Source: Pseudomonas sp. BN102 (lineage in GTDB: Bacteria; Pseudomonadota; Gammaproteobacteria; Pseudomonadales; Pseudomonadaceae). From it: a stretch of 64,000 bases of DNA. The stretch's first letter is position 1. Each line of letters begins with the position of its first letter. The stretch covers positions 1 through 64,000 of the forward strand of contig NZ_SSON01000072.1 of NCBI RefSeq assembly GCF_029871245.1, read 5' to 3'. Positions 54,807 through 62,573 of the stretch are shown one piece after another. The translations under genes and the position numbers were made by a program. Below the pieces are notes generated by a model that ran no database searches, was not told where the DNA came from, and saw only the letters and a program-made list of their open reading frames with translations.

Positions 54807-55601
54807 ATGAAGGCTGCCATCCTTGCGCTGCTGCTGTCTTTCCTCAGCGTTTGCGAAGCGGAGCTGTTGCGTGTGGGCCTGGAAAGCCAGGACTACCTGC
54901 CCTACTACCGCGCCCTCCCTGGGCGCCCCGCCGAAGGCTATGCCATCGACTTGCTGCAGCGCTTCGCCAGCAGCCAAGGCATGTCCCTGGAGCTCGAAGC
55001 GCTGCCGATCAACCGGCTGCACCGCAACCTGCAGACCACCGACCGGCTGATGCTGGTATTTCCGGACAATCCCGCCTGGTCGCGCCAGCTCAAGGGCGAC
55101 GTTCGCATACACTACAGCCGCCCGGCGGTCCGTATCGTCGACGGTAGCCTGGTGCTGCGCGAACACCTGGGACGCGGCATGGCTGCGGTGCGCCGACTCG
55201 GTACGATACGCGGCTTCACTCCCGAGGCCTGGCTCCAGCGCCTGCAGGGCGGCCAGGTGCAACTGGTGGAGGCCAGCGATATCGGCAGCCTGGTGCGCAT
55301 GCTGCTACGCCAGCGCATCGATGCCCTCTATGCCAACCCGGAAGTGCTGCGTTACTACCTGATCGAACACACTGACCTGGGTGGCGACCGCCTCCAGCTG
55401 GACCCTGAACTGCCCCAGGCTCAGACCGCCTTCCATGCCAGCAGCCTGAACCACCCGGAATTGCTCGAAGCCTTCGACCGCTTTCTCGCCGATCAGGCCG
55501 CGGAGCTGGCTCAGCTCCGCCGCGAGTATGGCCTGGCCTGCGGGCCCAGTGACCGGGTGGAGGCCCTGCCGGCCTGCAACCAGGCAGCCGGGGCCCCCTG
55601 A
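54807..55601 (+). CDS. Periplasmic solute-binding protein, SBP_bac_3 type
   Basis: A 264-aa exported protein. Signal peptide MKAAILALLLSFLSVCEA; the mature part (LLRVGLESQDYLPYY, GYAIDLLQRFASSQGM) resembles polar amino-acid-binding proteins. No permease or ATPase gene is adjacent, so it may serve another transporter or be a sensory orphan. The longer frame starting 33 bp upstream lacks a signal at its N-terminus. It begins 49 bp after the glutamine-synthetase-like gene and may share its transcript. Confidence 0.83.
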   Translation: MKAAILALLLSFLSVCEAELLRVGLESQDYLPYYRALPGRPAEGYAIDLLQRFASSQGMSLELEALPINRLHRNLQTTDRLMLVFPDNPAWSRQLKGDVRIHYSRPAVRIVDGSLVLREHLGRGMAAVRRLGTIRGFTPEAWLQRLQGGQVQLVEASDIGSLVRMLLRQRIDALYANPEVLRYYLIEHTDLGGDRLQLDPELPQAQTAFHASSLNHPELLEAFDRFLADQAAELAQLRREYGLACGPSDRVEALPACNQAAGAP

Positions 55602-55711
55602 CGCCAAGTTACCCACAGGGCCGCGTTCGTCGATTGCATGGGGCCGCCACTGTGGCGCCCCGCCTCCAGCCTGCGTCTACCCCAGACAGACCCCATACCG
55701 ACGAGGCCAGC

Positions 55712-56194
55712 ATGGAACCCGGAACCGCACAATTGTCGATGACCGTACTCATGACCCCTGACATGGCCAACTTCTCGGGCAATGTCCATGGCGGAACCTT
55801 GCTCAAGTACCTGGACGAAGTGGCATACGCGTGCGCCAGCCGCTATGCCGGTCGATACGTAGTGACCCTCTCGGTGGACCAGGTGATCTTCCGCGAGCCC
55901 ATCCATGTCGGCGAGCTGGTCACCTTCCTCGCCTCGGTGAACTACACCGGCAACACCTCCATGGAAGTGGGCATAAAGGTCGTCACCGAAAACATCCGCG
56001 AACGCTCGGTGCGCCATACCAACAGCTGCTTCTTCACCATGGTCGCCCTCGATGACGAGCGCCGCCCCGCGCAGGTGCCGCCCCTGCAGCCGCAGAGCGC
56101 CGACGAGAAGCGCCGCTATGCCCAGGCCCAGCAGCGTCGACAGATCCGCCAGGAACTGGAACAGCGCTACCAGGAAATGCGCGAGGGCAGCTGA
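55712..56194 (+). CDS. Acyl-CoA thioesterase, hotdog family
   Basis: A 160-aa thioesterase: MTPDMANFSGNVHGGTLLKY with the active-site Asn/His/Gly cluster, then DEVAYACASRY, SVDQVIFREPIHVGELV, and a charged C-terminal tail (KRRYAQAQQRRQIRQELEQR). Similar to bacterial acyl-CoA thioesterases acting on medium- to long-chain acyl-CoA. GAGG lies upstream of the ATG. Beyond it lies the gene-free module array. Confidence 0.9.
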   Translation: MEPGTAQLSMTVLMTPDMANFSGNVHGGTLLKYLDEVAYACASRYAGRYVVTLSVDQVIFREPIHVGELVTFLASVNYTGNTSMEVGIKVVTENIRERSVRHTNSCFFTMVALDDERRPAQVPPLQPQSADEKRRYAQAQQRRQIRQELEQRYQEMREGS

Positions 56195-56235
56195 GCCCTC
56201 GCTTCCACTTTGCTCCTAGATTCAGTGGATGGTGC

Positions 56236-56368
56236 TGTGGGTAACTTGTAGAGCAAGTACTACAGCCCAGCCCCCATGCGTCCGCCCGCCTTTCGAGCAT
56301 TTTCTGAACGACTTCAGGCACTTGGGCTTTGCATTGCGCACAGATACTGTGTAGCCAACTGTGGATAA
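56236..56368. repeat. DnaA-box module 1
   Basis: Bounded by TGTGGGTAA (56236-56244, one change from the consensus) and TGTGGATAA (56360-56368). The interior is the most diverged of the four, but its end (GCGCACAGATACTGTGTAGCC) keeps the module pattern. Confidence 0.75.
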
Positions 56369-56519
56369 ACTGTGCAGCTACAGCTGTATGCCTTGCCAGC
56401 TGTGGCTTTCATAGAACTGATCACTTTCTATCCAGCTCGCCTTAGCGACCTCTCGCTTTGCATAAGCCAATGCACCTCCGAGCCCGTGGAGCGAATTCAT
56501 TCGCGAATGGCCCGTGTCC

Positions 56520-56570
56520 GTAGGTTGGCGCAGAGCGAAACGAAGCCCAACAGCGCCGGCCCAACATACG
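56520..56570. repeat. GTAGGTTGG-family repeat in the linker between modules 1 and 2
   Basis: GTAGGTTGGCGCAGAGCGAA and the opposite GCCGGCCCAACATAC, a decayed copy of the family. It probably inserted after the array formed and lengthened this linker. Confidence 0.7.
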
Positions 56571-56648
56571 ATCAACACGCACCTGGCAGATCTGTTCACA
56601 GCCTGGACGTATGCTCCCGTTCTTTTACCCAAATCCCGTGGACGCATC

Positions 56649-56781
56649 TGTGGATAAGCTGTAGTTCGAAGGCTGCAGCCAAGACCGGACGCGGATCTAT
56701 GCCACTTGTACATTTTTCGTTCTACTTCAACTACTTACGAGCGAACTTCCGCACATAATCTGTGCAGCCAACTGTGGATAA
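56649..56781. repeat. DnaA-box module 2
   Basis: Bounded by TGTGGATAA at 56649 and 56773. It contains GCTGTAGTTCGAAGGCTGCAG after the first box and GCACATAATCTGTGCAGCC before the second. Nearly the same as module 3 over its first 38 bases and last 30. Confidence 0.85.
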
Positions 56782-56870
56782 ACTGTGAGGCCACGGCTGC
56801 AGGCCTTGATAGTCGCGGCACCCACGGAATTGATCATTTTCCATCCAGCGTAATCGAGCGGTCCTTGCGC

Positions 56871-56879
56871 TGTGCATAA
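56871..56879. other. DnaA-box-like site TGTGCATAA
   Basis: The complement, TTATGCACA, fits the TTATNCACA consensus. It lies 98 bp after the second box of module 2; the matching position of module 3 has TGTGCACAA at 57319. Confidence 0.6.
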
Positions 56880-56934
56880 CCCTCCGATCCGTCGGACCGA
56901 ATTCATTTGCGCAAGGCCAAGCCTGTAGGGTGGA

Positions 56935-57007
56935 TCACGCTTAACCGATCCACCATGGCGTGCATCCGGCCCTCGATGGTGGAAATGAAGAGCGATTTCC
57001 ACCCTGC
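56935..57007. repeat. GTAGGGTGG-family repeat in the linker between modules 2 and 3
   Basis: GTAGGGTGGATCACGCTTAACCGATCCACC and the opposite arm GGTGGAAATGAAGAGCGATTTCCACCC. A candidate later insertion into the array. Confidence 0.8.
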
Positions 57008-57096
57008 ATCGCCCCCGGATCAGTGCACACGAGGCTGATCTGTTCACAACCGGAGCCTACGCTCCCGTGCTTTTACCCAAATCCCGTGGACGCATC

Positions 57097-57229
57097 TGTG
57101 GATAAGCTGTAGTTCGAAGGCTGCAGCCAAGACCAGCCGTGTATCTTCGTCACTTGTGCATTTTTCGTTCTATTTCAAGCACTTGTGAGCGCACTTCCGC
57201 ACATTATCTGTGCAGCCATCTGTGGACAA
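57097..57229. repeat. DnaA-box module 3
   Basis: Bounded by TGTGGATAA at 57097 and TGTGGACAA at 57221. A 448-bp-shifted copy of module 2; the flank ACCCAAATCCCGTGGACGCATC before the first box is also shared. Confidence 0.85.
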
Positions 57230-57458
57230 CCTGTGCGACCAATGCTGCAAGGCCCGCCGACCGTGGTTTTCAGTGAACTGATCACTTTCCATCCAACCCA
57301 GTAACGCAGCCAGCTCCCTGTGCACAACCTGAGCGACCTCTCCCCCCCGTGGGGCCAATTCACTGGCGAAAGACTACTCAGCCCTGCAGCGCCGACCAAG
57401 TAACCCACAGGCCGTGACCGTTTATTCCCGCCTTGTGCCCAATAATAGTGGAAGACCT

Positions 57459-57591
57459 TGTGGATAAATTGTCCATGAATGGCCAGGGGCCAGAGAAGCC
57501 GCGGGCTGCGGGATTCTGGGTGTTTTTCGAGCAAATTCAACAAGATAGTCTGCCTGCTGCACACAGAATCTGTGCAGCAGGCTGTGGACAA
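57459..57591. repeat. DnaA-box module 4
   Basis: Bounded by TGTGGATAA at 57459 and TGTGGACAA at 57583. The interior is largely different from modules 2 and 3, yet the 124-bp spacing is kept. The end CACACAGAATCTGTGCAGCAG forms a small inverted repeat present in weaker form in the others. Confidence 0.78.
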
Positions 57592-57674
57592 ACTGTGCGG
57601 TCAACGCTGCAGGCCAGGGATGGCGGGGCCTTTGCCAGACTGGTCAGTTTCTGCGCAGCCGCTGTAGCCTGTGG

Positions 57675-59075
57675 TTATCCACCGCAACAACCGCAGACGG
57701 ACATGGTCCCCGGTTCTGTGGTCTTCCAGTTCCCATTCCAGCCACCCTGGCTGTTGCAGACTTTCGGGCAGACTTCGGCGGCCTGGGTATTGTTGAAAAT
57801 GGGCCCGGCCTGCACGTCGGAGGGCGAGCTGCACTGGCCCTTCATCACGTCGTCGAAGATGTGGCTGAGCGAAGCCCAGGGAATGGTGTTGCTCTTCCCG
57901 CTGCCGTTGAAGTTGTGGCACCCGAAGCAGTTGGAGATGAAGGACTGGGTCGGATCCACATACTGGAAGGTGGTTTCCATCACCGAGTTGGCCAGGCGCA
58001 TGGACCCGCGCTGGTTGGAAAAGGTGGAAGAGGGCTGGGTGACATCGTTCTCCCAGAGGGCGCCGACGTTCATATAGTTCTGCCAGACGGCCATGGGGCT
58101 GTCGCCCGGCAGCGCGGTCAGGAAGCCCTGCAGCTGGCTGTTCAGGCTGTCGATATCGGCGATGTTGTCGGCCGCCTCGTGATCGGAGGGGTCGGTGCCG
58201 TCGTGGTAGACCCGGCAGATTTCCGAAGGCGTGCCGGTCAGGTTGGGACTGGGCGCGGCCTTGTTGATATTGCAGGTGGATGGCGGGTTATCCACAGCAC
58301 AGGTGGCGCTGGTAAAGGACCAGCCGCTGGGCGGCGCGGTACCTGGGTTGCTGCATTCCGGCACATTACTGCGGTGCTCGAAGGTGGCCCAGATGAACTC
58401 CGGATGCAGTGCCGTGGCGATCGCCATGTGGAAGCCGACCAGACCGAGCAGTTCGGTGCCCGGCACGCCGTCCACATCCGCTTCTATCCAGAAATAACTG
58501 GGCTGCTCGGCCTGGGTGATGATGCGCCAGGCGGTCTTCAGCTCGGTGGTGCCGGCCGGAAAGTTAAGTGCGCTCTGGATCTGCGGCACATTGCACAGGC
58601 TCTGGCTGAAGCGGATCTCGTAGAACACCACGTTGCCGGCCTGATCGAAGATGGTGTCACCGCCGCCGGCCTGGCCCGTGCGGTCCGGCAGGGTGAAAGG
58701 CGTATCGGCGGCGGGGGATTTCTCCCGACGGACGAACATCACTTCGGCCTGCTTGGCGGGGTCGCAGGAATTGGTGCCAGTAGCCTGTAGCACCGGGTAG
58801 TTGGAGTTGACCTGGAAGTTGCGCAGGCTCGGGTCGCTCTGCGATGGGCTGACCAGTTGGAAGAACCATTGCCAGGCGAACTGATAGAAGTCGCAGAAGT
58901 CGGCGTTGCTGCCTTCGGGTATTTCGCTGGGTGGGGCGGGGCTGCTGATCCAGTTCTGCTCGGCCATACAGGCGGGCGTAGCCGCATGCGCCTGCCCGGA
59001 AGGCAGCAGCGGGCCGGCGAGGAGCAGCGACAACAGGAACAACCAGGCGACGCGGAATGTCCTTGAACCCTTCAT
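57675..59075 (-). CDS. Secreted protein with CxxCH haem motif and C-terminal mannan-binding (MVL-like) domain
   Basis: A 466-aa exported protein. Signal peptide to residue 31 (SGQAHA/ATPAC). A long Cys-containing central region has no family I can name. A single cytochrome-c-type motif, NCFGCHNF, lies at residues 383-387. The final 45 residues (AGPIFNNTQAAEVCPKVCNS, GGWNGNWKT, MSVCGC) follow the pattern of Microcystis viridis lectin repeats (AGPLWSN-A, FTGQWTT, MSV), so binding of mannose-rich glycans is plausible. GGAGAGGG precedes the ATG. Monocistronic; the stop codon overlaps an imperfect DnaA-box sequence. Confidence 0.75.
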   Translation of the reverse strand: MKGSRTFRVAWLFLLSLLLAGPLLPSGQAHAATPACMAEQNWISSPAPPSEIPEGSNADFCDFYQFAWQWFFQLVSPSQSDPSLRNFQVNSNYPVLQATGTNSCDPAKQAEVMFVRREKSPAADTPFTLPDRTGQAGGGDTIFDQAGNVVFYEIRFSQSLCNVPQIQSALNFPAGTTELKTAWRIITQAEQPSYFWIEADVDGVPGTELLGLVGFHMAIATALHPEFIWATFEHRSNVPECSNPGTAPPSGWSFTSATCAVDNPPSTCNINKAAPSPNLTGTPSEICRVYHDGTDPSDHEAADNIADIDSLNSQLQGFLTALPGDSPMAVWQNYMNVGALWENDVTQPSSTFSNQRGSMRLANSVMETTFQYVDPTQSFISNCFGCHNFNGSGKSNTIPWASLSHIFDDVMKGQCSSPSDVQAGPIFNNTQAAEVCPKVCNSQGGWNGNWKTTEPGTMSVCGCCGG

Positions 59076-59366
59076 CTTCCCTCTCCTTGTCTCATCAGGG
59101 CGCGGGCCATCCGGGCTCCACGGCATGCGGAAAGCCCTTGGCCCGATGCTGCGCATCGTCAAGAAACAGAGGGGCAGATGATTGATTCGCGGGGACGGGC
59201 TTCCTGCCGGCGGGTGCTCCTTGCGATGGATTGAGGCTAGAAGACCCGGTAATCACCGGCAAACCGGGCCGCCGAACGGCCATTGTGGATAACATGCTCC
59301 TACCGTCAGCGGACGAAGCAGGCAGAACTCGGCCGCGAAAGCGCCGGCCGAGTCCTGTGCATAACC
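59076..59366. other. Intergenic region with two DnaA-box-like 9-mers
   Basis: 291 bp between two minus-strand genes. It contains TGTGGATAA at 59284 and TGTGCATAA at 59356, 72 bp apart. No gene or repeat of the named families is seen. The promoter of the 57675 gene must lie at its left side. Confidence 0.5.
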
Positions 59367-59837
59367 TCAGTGTTGGTGCTCATTGGCGCCGCCTGGCGCC
59401 TGCTTCTGCACATGGATTTCCACTTCCAGGTCACCGGCCTTCTGGAAATGCAGGGTCAGGGGGAACTTGTCGCCATCGTTCAGCGGCTGCTTGAGGCCGA
59501 ACATCATCAGGTGATAGCCGCCCTGCTCCAGCCGCACCTCGCCACCGGCGGGGATGTCCAGGCCACCTTCGACCTGCTGCATCTTCATCAGGCCGTCCTT
59601 GTGCAAATGCTCGTGGATCTCGGTCTTGCCAGCGCGGGCGGTGTTGGCGCCAAGCAGCTTGTCGGCCTGCTCGCCCTTGTTGTGGATAACCAGGTAGGCG
59701 GCGCCATTGGGCGACACCGCGGGTACCGCCATCGCCCAGGGATGCTCGATGTGCAGCGAGCCGAGGTTGTTGTCATGGGCGGCCAGGGTGCCGGAACAGC
59801 TCAGCAGGGCCCCCAGGGCCAGCAGTGTCTTGCGCAT
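59367..59837 (-). CDS. Periplasmic copper chaperone PCu(A)C
   Basis: A 156-aa exported protein that binds Cu(I) and delivers it, for example to cytochrome oxidase. Signal peptide to about residue 20 (SGTLAA). The PCuAC copper ligands are visible: TEIHEHLHKDGLMKMQQV and GGYHLMMFGLKQPL, with a His-rich end (ANEHQH). GGAGTTCACAT precedes the ATG. Third gene of a DUF2946-PepSY-PCuAC set on the minus strand. Confidence 0.9.
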   Translation of the reverse strand: MRKTLLALGALLSCSGTLAAHDNNLGSLHIEHPWAMAVPAVSPNGAAYLVIHNKGEQADKLLGANTARAGKTEIHEHLHKDGLMKMQQVEGGLDIPAGGEVRLEQGGYHLMMFGLKQPLNDGDKFPLTLHFQKAGDLEVEIHVQKQAPGGANEHQH

Positions 59838-59907
59838 ATGTGAACTCCATTCGTTCGATTGTCTGGCGCCCACTCCCGGCAGGCGCCGATTGCTCTCCAT
59901 TTGCGAG

Positions 59908-61281
59908 CTAGCCCGCAACCACCTTGCTGCCGCCGATGCGCGACAGCACCAGCCAGTCCAACGCCCAGACCGCCAGCAGGGACATTCCCACCAGCGGGAA
60001 GGCGATGCCGAGGCCGATCATGATCACCACCGCGGTTTTCCACAACGGCAGGTCGTGCCGCAGCGGCGGCACACCGAGGCTGCCCTGCGGGCGGCGCTTC
60101 CACCACATCACCAGGCCGCTCACGGCACTGAGCAGGATCAGCAGGCAGACGCCGAACATCAGCAGCTGGTTGAGCAGGCCGAAGAATTTGCCTTCGTGCA
60201 GCACCACGCCCATTTCCACGCTTTTGGCCACCAGGCCGTAGTCCTGCCAGCGGATGTCGGCCAGCACCTTGCCGCTGTACTGGTCCAGGTGCAGGGTGGC
60301 GTCGTTGCGCGGGTCGTCGGCGAACACGGCGATGCTGAAGACACCCTTCTCGTCGGCCGGCAGGGTGATGCTGTAACCCGGCACCACCCCACGTTCACGG
60401 GCCGTGTCCACCACCTGCTGCAAGCTCATCTGGCTGGCGCTCGCGGTCATGGCCGAAGTGCCGTGGCCCTTGTGCGCGGCATGCGGGTCGGACACCGGCA
60501 ACGGCGTGTTTTCCACAGCCCAGGCCACGGTCTGGTCGGCGGCAGTGTTGAGGCTGCGGGCCTGTTGCTCGGACTTGGGCACCTCGTTCCACATGGCGGC
60601 CGGAAAGCGGTTCCAGACATCGGCGAATTTCTCGCCCCAGAAGCCCGTCCAGGTCATGCCGGTGAGCAACATGAACAGCAGCAGCAGCGACCCCCAGAAG
60701 CCGGTCACCGCATGCAGGTCGCGCCAGAACAGACGCCCGCGATTGGCCAGGCGCGGCCAGAAAACGCCGCGCATGGACTGGCCGCTCGGCCACCAGAGGT
60801 AGAGCCCGGAGACCACCAGGACAATGGCCCAACCGGCGGCCAGCTCGATCAGGCGGTCGCCAACTGTGCCGATCAGCAGCGTGCCATGCAGCGAACGAGA
60901 GATCGCCTGCAGATTGTTCTCCGCATCCTGGGTGCCCAGCACCTGGCCGCTGTAGGGGTCGAGGAAGAGGTTGGTCTTGCGGCCGTCGAGGCTGACCACG
61001 AACTGCGCGCTGCGCCCTGCATCCGCCGGTGGCAGGTACTGGCTGACGGCCGCTTGCGGGTAGGCCTGGCGGACCTTTTCCAGCTGCTGGTCAGCCGTGA
61101 GCGCCCGGGTGCTGGGGCGAACCTGCATCAGGTCGCTGTAGAGCAGGTTGTCCAACTGTGGCTTGAACAGGTAGATGCTGCCGGTGACCGCCAGCATGAT
61201 CATGAAGGGGATGACGAAGAGTCCGGCGTAGAAGTGCCAGCGCCACGCCAGGTTGTAGAAGGAGACAGTGCTCTTGGACAT
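59908..61281 (-). CDS. PepSY-associated transmembrane protein
   Basis: A 457-aa inner-membrane protein: first span HFYAGLFVIPFMIMLAVTGS, a PepSY-containing periplasmic region (LEKVRQAYPQAAVSQYLPP), further spans (IELAAGWAIVLVVSGLYLWW, GSLLLLFMLLTGMTWTGFW), a second PepSY region, and a closing pair of spans. Such proteins are linked to iron- or copper-responsive uptake or reductase systems. Neighbouring copper genes support a metal role. The start at MSKSTVSF has GGGAGC upstream. Confidence 0.88.
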   Translation of the reverse strand: MSKSTVSFYNLAWRWHFYAGLFVIPFMIMLAVTGSIYLFKPQLDNLLYSDLMQVRPSTRALTADQQLEKVRQAYPQAAVSQYLPPADAGRSAQFVVSLDGRKTNLFLDPYSGQVLGTQDAENNLQAISRSLHGTLLIGTVGDRLIELAAGWAIVLVVSGLYLWWPSGQSMRGVFWPRLANRGRLFWRDLHAVTGFWGSLLLLFMLLTGMTWTGFWGEKFADVWNRFPAAMWNEVPKSEQQARSLNTAADQTVAWAVENTPLPVSDPHAAHKGHGTSAMTASASQMSLQQVVDTARERGVVPGYSITLPADEKGVFSIAVFADDPRNDATLHLDQYSGKVLADIRWQDYGLVAKSVEMGVVLHEGKFFGLLNQLLMFGVCLLILLSAVSGLVMWWKRRPQGSLGVPPLRHDLPLWKTAVVIMIGLGIAFPLVGMSLLAVWALDWLVLSRIGGSKVVAG

Positions 61282-61372
61282 TGTCGTGCTCCCTGATGAG
61301 CCAATGATCCGCGCACGCGCGCGGCGGAATCGGCCGGCGCTATGCAAGATGCGGAAGGGAAATTGCGTGGGA

Positions 61373-61756
61373 TCAGGAAAGCGCGGTGGGGGGCGCGCGG
61401 GTCAGGGCGCCGGGAAACACCGTCTGCGCGGCATGGCCGGCCTGTGGCGCGGGTGCCGCTTGCGGGCTGGCGAGGTCGCCAAGGGCCAGTCCGTGCAGCG
61501 CGGCCGGGCTCAGGGCGGGCGAGTTGAACAGCAGGGTGCAGTAGCCGCACTTCGCCCAGGACAGCTCGTGACCGGGCATGGCCGGTTGCAGGCTAGAGGC
61601 ACCGTCTTCCGTGGAGCAGGCCAACTCGCCCATCCAGGCCGGCACACCGGGTTGCCCTATGCCCTGGGCCTGGGAAACCAGGGGGCCGACAAACAGCAGC
61701 AGCATGGCCATTAGGCCAAGCCAGGCGCCGCGTTGTCGTGCTCTGCCGTAGATCAC
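61373..61756 (-). CDS. DUF2946 protein, copper-cluster type
   Basis: A 127-aa protein with an N-terminal membrane or signal segment (GLMAMLLLFVGPLVSQAQG) and the CGYCTLL motif typical of DUF2946 proteins, which often sit beside TonB copper receptors and PCuAC chaperones. CGYC may bind metal. Function unproven. First gene of the three-gene copper set; 91 bp to the PepSY gene. Confidence 0.82.
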   Translation of the reverse strand: MIYGRARQRGAWLGLMAMLLLFVGPLVSQAQGIGQPGVPAWMGELACSTEDGASSLQPAMPGHELSWAKCGYCTLLFNSPALSPAALHGLALGDLASPQAAPAPQAGHAAQTVFPGALTRAPPTALS

Positions 61757-61986
61757 AGGAGGGGTCCGGGTCGGTGGAACGAAGGGCGCCTATGCTAGCC
61801 AGACGCCTGCTTGGGTAGAAGCCTAGCCGCTGGGACAGAAGGCCGCAGGGCCGGAAACACCGGTTTTCGCACCGTTCGGTAACGGGACGGAGGCGGGGCC
61901 GTCAGTCTGTGCGAATCCGCGTCTATCCGGCCAGCTGAAATCCTCTGCGGATGGGTTAAGCTTGGTCCTATGTTTCCGGAGTCATC
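61757..61986. other. Divergent intergenic region, no gene seen
   Basis: 230 bp between the DUF2946 gene (minus) and the DUF3301 gene (plus). No repeat of the named families and no RNA gene recognised. It must carry both promoters. Confidence 0.5.
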
Positions 61987-62391
61987 ATGCTGAGCCTGGC
62001 TGACGTTTTCCTGCTGATGTTGTTCGCCACCGGTGCGGCCTGGTTGTGGCGCGGCCATGGTGTGCGCGAGCGCGCCCTGGCGCTGGCCAAGCAGCACTGC
62101 GCGCGCCTCGATGTGGAGTTGCTGGATGGCAACGTCGCGTTTCGCCGCCTGGCCCTGGTACGGGATGGCAAGGGCAATCGCCGCCTGGCGCGCATCTACG
62201 ACTTCGAATTCACCGTCACCGGCGAGCAGCGCCTGACCGGCAGCATCCAGATGTTCGGCAACTACCTCGGCCGCATCGACCTCGAAGCCCACCCCTTCCA
62301 GGCCCAGCCCCAACATGAGGGCAAGGTTATCCACATGACCGAGTGGCGGCGTAACCATCCGAAGCCGGATGAACAGCGCCGGGTGGACTGA
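61987..62391 (+). CDS. DUF3301 protein
   Basis: A 134-aa protein with one N-terminal membrane segment (DVFLLMLFATGAAWLWRGHG) and a small cytoplasmic domain with the DUF3301 pattern AKQHCARLDVELLDGNVAFR, ARIYDFEFTVTGEQRLTGSI. Function unknown; conserved in gammaproteobacteria. A TTATCCACA 9-mer lies within it at 62327. Confidence 0.88.
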   Translation: MLSLADVFLLMLFATGAAWLWRGHGVRERALALAKQHCARLDVELLDGNVAFRRLALVRDGKGNRRLARIYDFEFTVTGEQRLTGSIQMFGNYLGRIDLEAHPFQAQPQHEGKVIHMTEWRRNHPKPDEQRRVD

Positions 62392-62573
62392 ACCCGCTCT
62401 GCCGCTTTCCGGCGACCAGCCTGTTCAAATGCCTTTCTCGCGCAAGAGTCGAACTTTGTGGATAACCGCTGGCGTGCAGTGGCTTCGCCAGGTGGTCGAG
62501 GCTCGCGCCATCCAGCTTGCAATCCAGCCAGAGCTCGGAAAGCGCCAGCCAGACGGCTTCGCGACCCGATGGC

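Larger units (their letters stand above)
56236..57685. repeat. Gene-free array of four DnaA-box modules
   Basis: About 1.45 kb with no credible gene. It contains four modules, each starting with TGTGGRTAA and ending with TGTGGAYAA whose start lies exactly 124 bp downstream (pairs 56236/56360, 56649/56773, 57097/57221, 57459/57583). TTATCCACA is the consensus DnaA box, read here on the other strand. Three modules have a further box-like site 97-98 bp after the second (56457, 56871, 57319). Modules 2 and 3 with flanks form a 448-bp direct repeat. Repeats of the GTAGGTTGG and GTAGGGTGG families lie in two of the linkers. An imperfect TTATCCACC overlaps the stop codon of the next gene at 57675. 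Confidence 0.85.

Noticed and set aside
56236-57685. The module array as the chromosomal oriC
   Set aside because: No dnaA, dnaN, rpmH or gidA nearby and no AT-rich unwinding region; gene order places it before oriC rather than at it.
57433-58077. 214-codon ORF reaching from the module array into the gene at 57675
   Set aside because: It crosses repeats and then runs antisense to a well-supported gene; no ribosome site or family pattern.
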